Of a stretch of DNA of 64,000 bases, positions 9,716 to 18,796 are shown in pieces. Source of the stretch: Bacteroidota bacterium (GTDB taxonomy: Bacteria > Bacteroidota > Ignavibacteria > Ignavibacteriales > Ignavibacteriaceae); the NCBI GenBank assembly GCA_021815405.1, contig JAKAGV010000018.1, positions 1-64,000 of the forward strand, given 5' to 3'. Numbering within the stretch: the first letter of the stretch is position 1; every line of letters starts with the position of its first letter. The notes below the pieces were generated by a model. The model was given only the letters and a program-made list of their open reading frames with translations, had not been told where the DNA came from and did not search any database. The position numbers and the translations under genes are program-made.

Positions 9716-11959
9716 ATGAAAATTCTTTTATTAGTTTTCTTACTATCATTGATACTCTCAGTAAATTCCGGAACTGAAGCACAGACAAATAACCTGCCCC
9801 TTATACCTTATCCTGAAAGAGTAAAGCAGCTTGACGGAAACTTTATTCTTTCAAGCAAGACTTATATTAAGAATTCAAATAAAAAAATTTTAGATTACTT
9901 TCTTTCCCAAATAAAAATCTTCACCGGATTACAACTTGAAATCAAAAATGAATCAGACTCCAAGTCAATAATATTTTTTAGAATTGAAAAACACTTTTCA
10001 GTTAAGAATAAAGAAGCGTATTCACTTTCGGTAACAAGAAAAGAGATCGTAATTACTGCCCCGGATGAAGAAGGCTTATTTAGAGGCATGCAGACTTTAT
10101 TTCAACTTATTCCGGCTTCTATAAAAGCTGAACACGATGGAAGTCCGGTAAATATTCCTTGTTGCAAAATTCTTGATGAACCAAAATTCAAGTGGCGCGG
10201 TTTAATGCTCGACTGCGCAAGGCATTTTATGTCTGTTGATTTTATAAAGCGATATATTGACATCCTTGCCTATTACAAGTTCAATGTTCTTCACTGGCAT
10301 TTAACAGATGACCAGGGCTGGAGAATCGAAATAAAAAAATATCCTAAGCTTACTCAAATCGGAGCCTGGCGCAAAGAACCGGACGGCTCAACTTACGGCG
10401 GTTATTATACTCAAAAGGATATTAAAGAAATTGTTGCTTACGCGAAAAGCAGGTTTATCACGGTCGTTCCGGAAATCGAAATGCCCGGGCACTGCATGGC
10501 ATCGCTTGCTGCTTATCCAGAAAATTCATGCACCGGCGGACCGTTTGAAGTTCCCGATACTTGGGGTGTCTTCAAAGATGTTTACTGTGCCGGAAGAGAT
10601 TCAACTTTTTATTTTCTTAAAAATATTCTCAACGAAGTAATAAAATTATTTCCGGGAAAATATATTCATATCGGCGGAGATGAGGTTCCGAAAGATAGAT
10701 GGAAAGCTTGTCCCAGATGCCAGGCAAGAATTAAAACTCTCGGATTAAAAAATGAAGACGGACTTCAGAGCTATTTCATAAAAAGAATTTCAAATTATCT
10801 AAACTCAAAAGGAAAACATGTAATCGGCTGGGACGAAATACTAAAAGGCGGCTTGGCGCCTGGCGCAATTGTTGAATCATGGCAGGGCACTCAAGGCGCT
10901 TTGGATGCGGCTGCACAAGGTCATTATGTTATTTGTTCTCCCGCTTCGCATACTTATCTTGATGCCGATCCGGAGAATCTTGATTTACGAATTGCGTATT
11001 CATTCAATCCTATTCCCAAAGATTTACCCGCAGATGAACAAAAATATATTTTAGGCGGCGAAGCATGCTTATGGACTGAGCGTGCACCACAGGAAACTGT
11101 GGATAGAAAACTTTTTCCAAGATTGCTCGCTTTATCCGAAGTATTTTGGAGCGATCCGCAGGACAGTAACTTCGATGAGTTCCATTCCCGTGTGGAAATG
11201 GCTTACGACGACCTGAACGCCAGAGGAATTCAGTATGGTCCTGAGACGAAGGCAATTTCTTTTAAAACTTCTTTTGATGAAGTCAAAAAAGAATTCACAG
11301 TTACTATTATTCCGGGACAGAAAGATTTGGAAATTCGTTATACCGAAGACGGAAGTGAACCCGACACTTTATCTTCACTTTATACTTCGCCGATTATTAT
11401 AAATAAGACAATCAATCTTAAAGTAGCTGCTTTTAGAAAAAATGTTTATGTTGGAAAAGAAATTAACTTGTCTTTCGTCTTCGATAAAGCGCTGAATGCA
11501 AACCTGACTCTAATAAATAAATATGATGAGAGATATAGAGCCGGAGGTCCAAACGCATTAATCGACGGCATCCGCGGCACAGATAACTTCCGCGACGGGT
11601 TATGGCAAGGTTACAGCGGCGAAGATTTTGAAGGAATAATCGATTTGAAAAAAGAAACTGAAATTTCAAAAGTATCTCCAAGGTTTCTTCAAGATGCCGG
11701 TTCATGGATTTTTATGCCGAAAGATGTTAAGGTTTCATTGTCGAAAGATGGGAAAAATTATTTTGATGAGAAAACTATTACAAACGATGTTCCTCAAAAA
11801 AATCCGGATGTTGTTCTGAAGGATTTTACTGCTGAGTATAAGAATCAAAAAGCAAGATACATAAAAGTAATTGGCGAGAGTATTAAGAAATGTCCGCCGT
11901 GGCATCCCGGAGCCGGACAGGATGCATGGCTGTTTATTGATGAAATTGTAGTTGAGTAA
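9716..11959 (+). CDS. GH20 beta-N-acetylhexosaminidase with chitobiase-type and F5/8C-like tail
   Basis: A signal peptide (about residues 1-23) is followed by a GH20b-type alpha/beta domain (about 25-155) and the GH20 barrel: FKWRGLMLDCARHF, then WHLTDDQGWRIEIKKYP. The catalytic Asp-Glu pair is D322-E323 within HIGGDEVPKDRW; the Asp orients the substrate acetamido group and the Glu is the acid. The barrel ends near residue 505. A chitobiase-like beta domain (EDGSEPDTLSS) and an F5/8C-like domain ending in PPWHPGAG and AWLFIDEI complete the protein. It would remove terminal GlcNAc or GalNAc outside the cytoplasm. It is the first gene of the plus-strand operon. Confidence 0.93.
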   Translation: MKILLLVFLLSLILSVNSGTEAQTNNLPLIPYPERVKQLDGNFILSSKTYIKNSNKKILDYFLSQIKIFTGLQLEIKNESDSKSIIFFRIEKHFSVKNKEAYSLSVTRKEIVITAPDEEGLFRGMQTLFQLIPASIKAEHDGSPVNIPCCKILDEPKFKWRGLMLDCARHFMSVDFIKRYIDILAYYKFNVLHWHLTDDQGWRIEIKKYPKLTQIGAWRKEPDGSTYGGYYTQKDIKEIVAYAKSRFITVVPEIEMPGHCMASLAAYPENSCTGGPFEVPDTWGVFKDVYCAGRDSTFYFLKNILNEVIKLFPGKYIHIGGDEVPKDRWKACPRCQARIKTLGLKNEDGLQSYFIKRISNYLNSKGKHVIGWDEILKGGLAPGAIVESWQGTQGALDAAAQGHYVICSPASHTYLDADPENLDLRIAYSFNPIPKDLPADEQKYILGGEACLWTERAPQETVDRKLFPRLLALSEVFWSDPQDSNFDEFHSRVEMAYDDLNARGIQYGPETKAISFKTSFDEVKKEFTVTIIPGQKDLEIRYTEDGSEPDTLSSLYTSPIIINKTINLKVAAFRKNVYVGKEINLSFVFDKALNANLTLINKYDERYRAGGPNALIDGIRGTDNFRDGLWQGYSGEDFEGIIDLKKETEISKVSPRFLQDAGSWIFMPKDVKVSLSKDGKNYFDEKTITNDVPQKNPDVVLKDFTAEYKNQKARYIKVIGESIKKCPPWHPGAGQDAWLFIDEIVVE

Positions 11960-11980
11960 ATTTAAAAATACAGAAACAAA

Positions 11981-13417
11981 ATGAGTAGTGAAGAAAAAAA
12001 AGAATCCTTACATGCCGGCGCGGTTGAAATTGAAAAAGTAATTAAGGAATATTATCCGGTCGACGATCCGCTTGTTCTAAAGAAGCTCCGGCAATGGCAG
12101 GATTTAAAGTTTGGTTTGCTGATGCACTGGGCGCCTTCCAGCCAGTGGGGAATTGTAGAGTCATGGTCACTTTGTTCCGAGGACGAAGATTGGTGCAAAA
12201 GAAAAATTGAAAATTATACTGATTATAAGAAACAGTACGATGGACTAAAGAAAACTTTTAATCCGGTAAAGTTTAATCCGCAAAAGTGGGCGGACGCTGC
12301 AAAGTCAGCCGGAATGAAATATGTCGTCTTTACTACGAAACATCACGACGGATTCTGCATGTTCGATTCTCAATATACAGATTACAAAGTAACAGATGCC
12401 GAATGTCCCTTCCATTCCAATCCGAAATCCAATATAGCCAAAGAAATTTTTAATGAGTTTAGAAAAAAAGATTTTATGATCGGCGCATATTTTTCCAAAC
12501 CCGATTGGCACTCGGATTATTTTTGGTGGCAGCGATTCGCCACACCGGACCGCAACGCTAATTACGATATTAAAAAATATCCTGAACGCTGGCAGAAGTT
12601 TGTCGATTTCACTCAAAATCAAATTGATGAATTGATGACTGATTACGGAAAGATTGACATCCTCTGGCTTGATGGATGCTGGGTTCGGCATTTTTCCGAG
12701 CCAGAAATTGAAGCTGAAAGAAAAATCTCAAGTTCAAATATTCATCGCATTCAAAACCAGGACATCAACATGCCTCAAATTGCTACGAACTCCCGCAAGA
12801 AGCAGCCTGGATTAATTGTCGTTGACCGCGCTGTTCCAGGACCGCATCAAAATTATTTAACTCCGGAAAATCAAGTTCCGGATAAGACTCTTCCCTATCC
12901 GTGGGAAACTTGTATGCCTATGACACCAAGCTGGTCATACGAGCCGGAATTGGAATATAAATCTTCGAGAAAATTAATTCATCTGCTTGTTGACATTGTC
13001 GCCAAAGGCGGAAACTTTTTATTAAACATCGCGCCTACTGCCGAAGGAGATTACGAACCGGAGGCTTACGAACGCTTAAAGGACATCGGCGAATGGATGG
13101 AAATAAACAGTGAAGCAATTTATAGTACGCATCCTATTCAGCCTTACAAAGAAGGCAAAGTATGTTTTACACAATTGAATGATAAAACCGTCTACGCAAT
13201 TTATCTCGCGGATGAAGGTGAAGATAAATTACCCGCAAGATTAAACCTCGGAGAATTGCTGCTTCCGACAACTACTGCAGAGATCCTTGGAACAAAAATT
13301 AGTGTTAGAGCAATAAAGAATGGGAAGAACTATGAAGTTGAATTTCCCGAAAGTATCCGGAATAATATTCCAAATAAATATGCATGGACATTAAAGTTTT
13401 CCGGCATCGCAAAATAG
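11981..13417 (+). CDS. GH29 alpha-L-fucosidase, no signal peptide
   Basis: The protein starts with a charged, non-exported N-terminus (MSSEEKKESLHAG), and stop codons lie in frame just upstream, so no longer signal-bearing form exists. GH29 motifs are clear: LKFGLLMHWAPSSQWG, VFTTKHHDGFCMFDS and ILWLDGCW, where D231 is the expected nucleophile. At 478 residues it has only the barrel and a small C-terminal sandwich. It is a close paralogue of the next gene, which does carry a signal peptide. A cytoplasmic enzyme could cleave imported fucosyl-oligosaccharides or fucosides. It lies 21 bp after the GH20 gene, without a strong ribosome-binding site. Confidence 0.93.
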   Translation: MSSEEKKESLHAGAVEIEKVIKEYYPVDDPLVLKKLRQWQDLKFGLLMHWAPSSQWGIVESWSLCSEDEDWCKRKIENYTDYKKQYDGLKKTFNPVKFNPQKWADAAKSAGMKYVVFTTKHHDGFCMFDSQYTDYKVTDAECPFHSNPKSNIAKEIFNEFRKKDFMIGAYFSKPDWHSDYFWWQRFATPDRNANYDIKKYPERWQKFVDFTQNQIDELMTDYGKIDILWLDGCWVRHFSEPEIEAERKISSSNIHRIQNQDINMPQIATNSRKKQPGLIVVDRAVPGPHQNYLTPENQVPDKTLPYPWETCMPMTPSWSYEPELEYKSSRKLIHLLVDIVAKGGNFLLNIAPTAEGDYEPEAYERLKDIGEWMEINSEAIYSTHPIQPYKEGKVCFTQLNDKTVYAIYLADEGEDKLPARLNLGELLLPTTTAEILGTKISVRAIKNGKNYEVEFPESIRNNIPNKYAWTLKFSGIAK

Positions 13418-13445
13418 TTTTAATCGTCAATCCAAATAGGAAAAT

Positions 13446-14888
13446 ATGATTACAAGAAAAGTTAAGCTTATCTTTTTACTTTTTGTTTTGTTAGCAGCCG
13501 GTTCTTTCACGCAAAGCAAATATGAATATACCAAAGTAACTGATCCGCCTGTTGCAAAAAAACTTGAGCAGTGGCAGGGAATAAAATTCGGTTTAATGAT
13601 GCACTGGGGAACATATTCGCAGTGGGGCGTTGTTGAATCATGGACGATTTGTTCAGAAGATGAACCGTGGTGCAAAAGAAGAATTGATAATTACGACGAA
13701 TACAAAAAAGAATATGAAGGTTTAATTAAAACTTTTAATCCAACTGATTTCAACCCGGCGAAGTGGGCAAAAGCCGCTAAAGAAGCCGGGATGAGATACG
13801 TTGTCTTTACAACAAAACACCACGACGGCTTTTGTATGTTCGATACGAAGCAGACGGATTATAAGATCACTTCAAAAGAATGTCCGTTCCACACTAATCC
13901 GAAAGCGAATATTGCAAAAGAAATTTTTGATGCCTTCCGGAAAAAAGGATTCATGATCGGAGCTTATTTCTCAAAAGCGGATTGGCACAGCAATGATTAT
14001 TGGTGGCGTAACTTTGCCACGCCGGATAGAAATGTAAATTATGATATTAAAAAATATCCGGAGCGCTGGCAGAAGTTCGTACAGTTTACTCATAATCAAA
14101 TCGATGAGCTGATGACCGGTTATGGAAGAATAGATATTCTCTGGCTCGATGCAGGATGGGTTCGTCATTATACACCGGAACAAATAGAAGCAATACGAAA
14201 TAAACATGACTTCAATAATTATCGCATCCAAGATCAAGATATAGACATGCCCTCAATTGTAAAAGATGCGCGTGCCAAGCAGCCCGGTTTAATCGTTGTC
14301 GACCGTACCGTTCATGGTCCGTATGAAAATTATTTCACTCCCGAAAATTCGGTGCCAGACAGCGTTATTCCCTACCCGTGGGAAACATGCATGCCAATGG
14401 GAACGAGCTGGTCATATAAACCGAACGATAAATATAAATCCGCGGAACGACTGATTCATCTGCTGGTCGATATTGTTTCTAAAGGAGGAAATTTTCTGTT
14501 GAATATTGGTCCAAGTCCTAAGGGAGATTTTGATCCTGTCGCCTATCAAAGATTAAAAGCAATTGGGGAATGGATGAAAATTAATAGCGAAGCAATTTAC
14601 TACACGTATCCGGTTGAACCTTACGAGGATGGAAAAATTCGTTTCACTCAGTTGAAAGATGGAACAACCTATGCAATATATCTTGCCGATAAAGATGAAA
14701 CTACTTTGCCTGGAAAAATCAGTTTGACAAAATATTGTCCTCTTCAGAATTCAAAAATTCAACTGCTTGGAACAAATGGAAAATTAAACTGGCAAAAAAT
14801 GAATAACGGTTGTGAAATTGAAATCCCGGAATCTGTAAGAAAAGATATTCGCGGTAAGTATGCATGGACTTTCAAAATAACTCAATAA
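13446..14888 (+). CDS. GH29 alpha-L-fucosidase, exported paralogue
   Basis: This 480-residue enzyme aligns along its whole length with the preceding fucosidase (same WCKRRIDNYDEYKKEY, KHHDGFCMFD and DIKKYPERWQKFV blocks). Unlike that copy, it begins with a signal peptide (VKLIFLLFVLLAAGSF). The predicted nucleophile is D235 in ILWLDAGW. The pair looks like a tandem duplication whose products now act in different compartments. No binding domain is attached. It lies 28 bp after its paralogue and 25 bp before the next fucosidase gene. Linkage preference cannot be read from the sequence. Confidence 0.94.
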   Translation: MITRKVKLIFLLFVLLAAGSFTQSKYEYTKVTDPPVAKKLEQWQGIKFGLMMHWGTYSQWGVVESWTICSEDEPWCKRRIDNYDEYKKEYEGLIKTFNPTDFNPAKWAKAAKEAGMRYVVFTTKHHDGFCMFDTKQTDYKITSKECPFHTNPKANIAKEIFDAFRKKGFMIGAYFSKADWHSNDYWWRNFATPDRNVNYDIKKYPERWQKFVQFTHNQIDELMTGYGRIDILWLDAGWVRHYTPEQIEAIRNKHDFNNYRIQDQDIDMPSIVKDARAKQPGLIVVDRTVHGPYENYFTPENSVPDSVIPYPWETCMPMGTSWSYKPNDKYKSAERLIHLLVDIVSKGGNFLLNIGPSPKGDFDPVAYQRLKAIGEWMKINSEAIYYTYPVEPYEDGKIRFTQLKDGTTYAIYLADKDETTLPGKISLTKYCPLQNSKIQLLGTNGKLNWQKMNNGCEIEIPESVRKDIRGKYAWTFKITQ

Positions 14889-14913
14889 TTTTTTTTCGGA
14901 CTTGTATTAAAAA

Positions 14914-17136
14914 ATGAAAACATTATTTCAATTACTTTTTACATTATTATTTATCTGGCAAGCTGCCGCACAGAATAAGCCGGAGGGAAACTTTGTGATT
15001 ATCAATCCGGGAGATACACCTGAACAGATAATAGAAAAAGCAGCCAACGTAACTCCTTCTCATCGGCAGTATGAATGGCAGAGAATGGAATTTATCGGAT
15101 TTGTCCATTTCGGAATCAATACTTTTCTTAATCTAGAATGGGGAAAGAAAAATATGGACATAAAGAAATTCAATCCTAAGAAATTTGATGCGAATCAGTG
15201 GGTTAGAGTTTTGAAAGATGCCGGAATGAAGGAGATAATCCTAACTGCAAAGCATCATGATGGATTTTGCTTATGGCAGACAAAATACAACCATTATAAT
15301 ATCGCATATACGCCATTCGAAAATGGCAAAGGAGATATAGTTAGAGACTTATCGAAAGCATGTCATAAAGCCGGATTAAAATTCGGAGTATATTTATCGC
15401 CCTGGGATATGCATGCAAAAACTTACGGCACTCCGGCATACAACACTTATTTTGAAAATCTTCTTACAGAACTTTTAACAAAGTATGGAAAAATTTCCGA
15501 AGTCTGGTTCGACGGCGCTAATGGAGAAGGACCAAACGGGAAAAAACAAATTTATGACTGGCATGCATATTACAAATTAATACGCAAGCTTCAGCCAGAT
15601 GCGGTAATTGCAATTATGGGACCGGATGTCCGCTGGGTTGGAACTGAATCCGGCTACGGCAGACAAACAGAGTGGAGCGTTTTGCCCGGCTCAAGCAGCA
15701 GCCTTGAAAACATTGCGGCAAACTCGCAGCAAAAAGATTTGGACAATGCATTCGTTCCGAAAGATTTAACTGCGGAAGATCTTGGAAGCAGAGAAAAAAT
15801 AGAACATGCCAAAAGTTTAATCTGGTATCCTGCTGAAGTAGATGTTTCAATTCGCCCGAGGTGGTTTTATCATAAAGATGATGATGAGCTTGTAAAATCA
15901 CCTTACAAGCTTGTTGATATCTATTATAATTCTGTCGGATTAAATGACGTTCTTCTTCTTAATGTTCCACCGGATAAGAATGGATTAGTTACAAAATATG
16001 ATATCAAAGCCCTCCGCGGTATGCGCAATATTCTTGATGAAACTTTTAAAAACAATTTGGTGAAGAATGCAGTTGCAGAAGCATCAAATGAAAAGAAAGG
16101 ATTTGAAGCAAGAAATATTCTTGATAATAATTATAATACTTATTGGACGACTTCAGATACGACAAGCACAGCTTCAATTGAAATAAAGCTGGACGGAGAA
16201 AAAAGTTTTAACCGGGCAATGCTGCAAGAAAATATTTTAGCCGGTCAACGGATTGAAAAATTCCATCTCGAATATTTCGACGGCAATGATTGGAAAAATT
16301 TTGCAGCGGCTACAACAATTGGTTACAAACGGCTTCTAAGGTTTCCTGAAGTTACAACTGACAAAGTAAAAATTGTTATCGATCAATGCCGGACAAACCC
16401 GACTCTTTCTACGTTTGGTTTGTTCATGGCACCGCCGGAAGTTAAAATTCAACCGGATGGAGGAACATTTACAGATACAATTCATTTTAATTTAACAAGT
16501 AATGAAAAAGGAGCCGGGATTTTTTACACACTCGACGGAAAAATCCCGGATAAAAATTCTTTAAAATATTCCGACAAAGTAGTTCTTAACAAAACGACTA
16601 AAGTAACTGCAATTGCAATTTCACCTGATGGGAAAAAAAGCCTACCAGTTATGGCAGTATTCGGCAAAGCAAAATACGGAGTGAAATATAATTCTGAGTT
16701 TGATTCCAAATATCCCGGCGGCGGAAATTATGCTCTTGTCGATGGTCTTAAAGGAAGCACAAATTTCAACGATGGAAGATGGCAGGGCTTTAACGGCTCT
16801 AATCTTGATGTTGTAATTGATTTGGGAAAAGTAAAGAAGATAAAAAAAATATCAACAGATTTTCTTAGAGACATTCCTTCTTTTATATTTTTACCGGCAT
16901 CCGTTGATTTTTCAGCTTCGATTAACGGAAAAGAATTTTCCTTGCTAAAAAACTTTCAGAATGATCCGCCTCTAAACAATAATTCGCCGTTAATAAAAAA
17001 ATTCGAAATTAAGCCGGTAAATCTTTCCGCAAGATATATCCGGGTTAAAGCTGTAAACATCGGAGTCTGCCCGCCGTGGCACAAAGGCGCCGGCGACAAA
17101 GCCTGGATATTCTGTGATGAGGTAACAATTGAATAA
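14914..17136 (+). CDS. Multidomain GH29 alpha-L-fucosidase with carbohydrate-binding tail
   Basis: After a signal peptide (TLFQLLFTLLFIWQAAA) comes a GH29 barrel of a different subtype from the two upstream copies: GFVHFGINTFLNLEWG, ILTAKHHDGFCLWQTKY and EVWFDGANG with D200 as expected nucleophile. An F5/8C-like domain (about residues 385-510), a chitobiase-like beta domain (about 515-585) and a second F5/8C-like domain ending in CPPWHKGAG and AWIFCDEV follow. The last two match the tails of the GH92 and GH20 proteins of the locus. At 740 residues it is long for the family because of these domains. Its 3' end overlaps the next gene by 8 bp. Confidence 0.93.
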   Translation: MKTLFQLLFTLLFIWQAAAQNKPEGNFVIINPGDTPEQIIEKAANVTPSHRQYEWQRMEFIGFVHFGINTFLNLEWGKKNMDIKKFNPKKFDANQWVRVLKDAGMKEIILTAKHHDGFCLWQTKYNHYNIAYTPFENGKGDIVRDLSKACHKAGLKFGVYLSPWDMHAKTYGTPAYNTYFENLLTELLTKYGKISEVWFDGANGEGPNGKKQIYDWHAYYKLIRKLQPDAVIAIMGPDVRWVGTESGYGRQTEWSVLPGSSSSLENIAANSQQKDLDNAFVPKDLTAEDLGSREKIEHAKSLIWYPAEVDVSIRPRWFYHKDDDELVKSPYKLVDIYYNSVGLNDVLLLNVPPDKNGLVTKYDIKALRGMRNILDETFKNNLVKNAVAEASNEKKGFEARNILDNNYNTYWTTSDTTSTASIEIKLDGEKSFNRAMLQENILAGQRIEKFHLEYFDGNDWKNFAAATTIGYKRLLRFPEVTTDKVKIVIDQCRTNPTLSTFGLFMAPPEVKIQPDGGTFTDTIHFNLTSNEKGAGIFYTLDGKIPDKNSLKYSDKVVLNKTTKVTAIAISPDGKKSLPVMAVFGKAKYGVKYNSEFDSKYPGGGNYALVDGLKGSTNFNDGRWQGFNGSNLDVVIDLGKVKKIKKISTDFLRDIPSFIFLPASVDFSASINGKEFSLLKNFQNDPPLNNNSPLIKKFEIKPVNLSARYIRVKAVNIGVCPPWHKGAGDKAWIFCDEVTIE

Positions 17137-18190
17137 TCTTCATTTTAAAATCAAGACAATCATTCTTTTTGCTGTTATCTTTTCAAACATTATAATTTAT
17201 CCGCAGCCTTTAAACAATTCCGGTGTGGAAGTAATTATTGATACGACAATTTTTCCTCTAGGCTCTTTAGGCTCTTGCCACGCAAGCACAATTGTAGAAT
17301 TGGAACCCGGAACATTTATGGCAGCGTGGTTCGCCGGCTCGCATGAAGGTGCAAATGATGTTGGAATCTGGTCATCTACTTATCAAAATAACAAATGGAC
17401 AACTCCGGTTGAACTTGCAGTCGGAAGAGATTCATCCGGAAAAGAACTCCCCTGCTGGAATCCTGTTCTATTTAAAACAAAAAATAATTCTCTGATTTTA
17501 TTTTACAAAGTTGGAGTTAATCCGCGTCAATGGTGGGGAAATTTTATCCAATCTTTTGACAACGGGGAAAGCTGGTCGCAGCCAAAAACTTTACCGTACG
17601 GTTTCCTCGGACCTATAAAAGATAAACCGATTCAGCTTAGCAATGGAAATATCTTATGCCCATCCAGCACCGAAGGAATGGACGGCAAATGGAATATTCA
17701 TCTTGAAATTACGAATGAAAATCTTTCTTCGTGGAAGAGAATTAATATTAAAAAAGATTCCGCAGTGGACATCATTCAACCAACAATTCTTCTGCATCCT
17801 AACGGCAAGCTTCAAATGCTTTGCCGAAGCCGTCAGAATTTAATTTATCAAACGTGGTCTGCTGATAATGGTTTACATTGGAGTAAACTTGAAAAGACCG
17901 ACATGCCCAATCCAAATTCCGGGATTGATGCTGCTGCGTTGGATAATGGAAATTTCATTTTAGTTTACAACCCGCTGCGGCAAGGTCCGGATTGGTTTTA
18001 CGGACGCAACGTTCTTAATGCAGCAATATCAAGAGACGGCGAACATTGGAAAGACATTTACCAACTGGTAAATAAAAAAGAAGGTGAGTATAGTTATCCC
18101 GCAGTTATTGAAGGTTCGGATAAATTAATTCACATTACTTATACTGATGACAGAAAATCAATCAAGTATGTTGTTCTGAAAATTAATTAG
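17129..18190 (+). CDS. Sialidase-like (BNR repeat) secreted protein
   Basis: Asp-box motifs (Ser-x-Asp-x-Gly-x2-Trp) occur as SFDNGESW near residue 142 and SADNGLHW near 244, with a variant SRDGEHW near 301, which indicates a six-bladed propeller of the sialidase superfamily. The N-terminus is a likely signal peptide. No ATG is available before residue 60. The start is a TTG at 17129 with GAGGT five bases upstream, overlapping the end of the preceding fucosidase gene and so translationally coupled to it. The catalytic residues of true sialidases (Arg triad, Tyr/Glu) could not be assigned. It may be a sialidase or another exo-glycosidase of this fold. Confidence 0.8.
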   Translation: MNNLHFKIKTIILFAVIFSNIIIYPQPLNNSGVEVIIDTTIFPLGSLGSCHASTIVELEPGTFMAAWFAGSHEGANDVGIWSSTYQNNKWTTPVELAVGRDSSGKELPCWNPVLFKTKNNSLILFYKVGVNPRQWWGNFIQSFDNGESWSQPKTLPYGFLGPIKDKPIQLSNGNILCPSSTEGMDGKWNIHLEITNENLSSWKRINIKKDSAVDIIQPTILLHPNGKLQMLCRSRQNLIYQTWSADNGLHWSKLEKTDMPNPNSGIDAAALDNGNFILVYNPLRQGPDWFYGRNVLNAAISRDGEHWKDIYQLVNKKEGEYSYPAVIEGSDKLIHITYTDDRKSIKYVVLKIN

Positions 18191-18205
18191 ATTTGATTGT
18201 AAGAA

Positions 18206-18796
18206 TTATTCTCTGAACAAAATTACAGTCATGCTTAATGGTCCTTGCGCGCCGATGACAAGCGACTGTTCAATATCTGCAGTCTTAGACGGACCGGAGA
18301 TAAAAACTCCGTACCCAAAATCATTTAATGAAAGCCGATCATAAGCCTCGTGCATATTCTCGACAATTTCTTTTTCATTCAAGATCAGATAAAGATGCTG
18401 CGTTATAAACGGGATGATGCGATGCGGCAATCCATAATCTGTTATCCAGACTGCTCCGTTTTCAGCGACTCCAAATTGACCGGTTAAAACTGCCGCTTCT
18501 AATTTTTCTAATGCTTTTGCTGAAATCTCTTCATCTAAAGCTATAGTTCCGAAATCAAATTTATCTGCTAATGAAATAGCATGTTCAAAATCTTTAAGCA
18601 AACTTTTAACTATCGAAACTGCTTCACTCATACCGCTCGCGAAAATTACCTTCCCGCCAGCAGCCTCTGAATTTTTTGTAAATGCTTCCGCTAAATTTAT
18701 TTTCTCACAAAAATTATTTTCATTAATTCCGAGAATCTCTTTAAGCGAAGGTTTGTTCCTTCTTATTTTATTTAGAATATTTTCCTTGCTCATCAT
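18206..18796 (-). CDS. lutC: LutC/YkgG-type LUD domain protein of L-lactate oxidation
   Basis: The 196-residue LUD domain protein has the typical C-terminal block (FGVAENGAVWITD, later FISGPSKTADIEQSLVIGAQGP). Together with LutA and LutB it forms the membrane-associated complex that oxidises L-lactate to pyruvate. Its ATG overlaps the stop of lutB by 4 bp, which shows translational coupling. It is the last gene of the eight-gene fucose operon, where L-lactate is an end product. Only 15 bp separate its stop from that of the convergent sialidase-like gene, and no terminator hairpin is visible between them. Confidence 0.92.
   Translation of the reverse strand: MMSKENILNKIRRNKPSLKEILGINENNFCEKINLAEAFTKNSEAAGGKVIFASGMSEAVSIVKSLLKDFEHAISLADKFDFGTIALDEEISAKALEKLEAAVLTGQFGVAENGAVWITDYGLPHRIIPFITQHLYLILNEKEIVENMHEAYDRLSLNDFGYGVFISGPSKTADIEQSLVIGAQGPLSMTVILFRE

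Noticed and set aside
12305-12691. 128-residue minus-strand open frame inside the first GH29 gene
   Set aside because: A similar antisense frame occurs in the paralogous gene, as expected from shared coding sequence; no motif or ribosome-binding site supports it.
11981-14888. Tandem GH29 genes as an assembly duplication artefact
   Set aside because: The two copies differ throughout at the DNA level and at the N-terminus, so they are true diverged paralogues.
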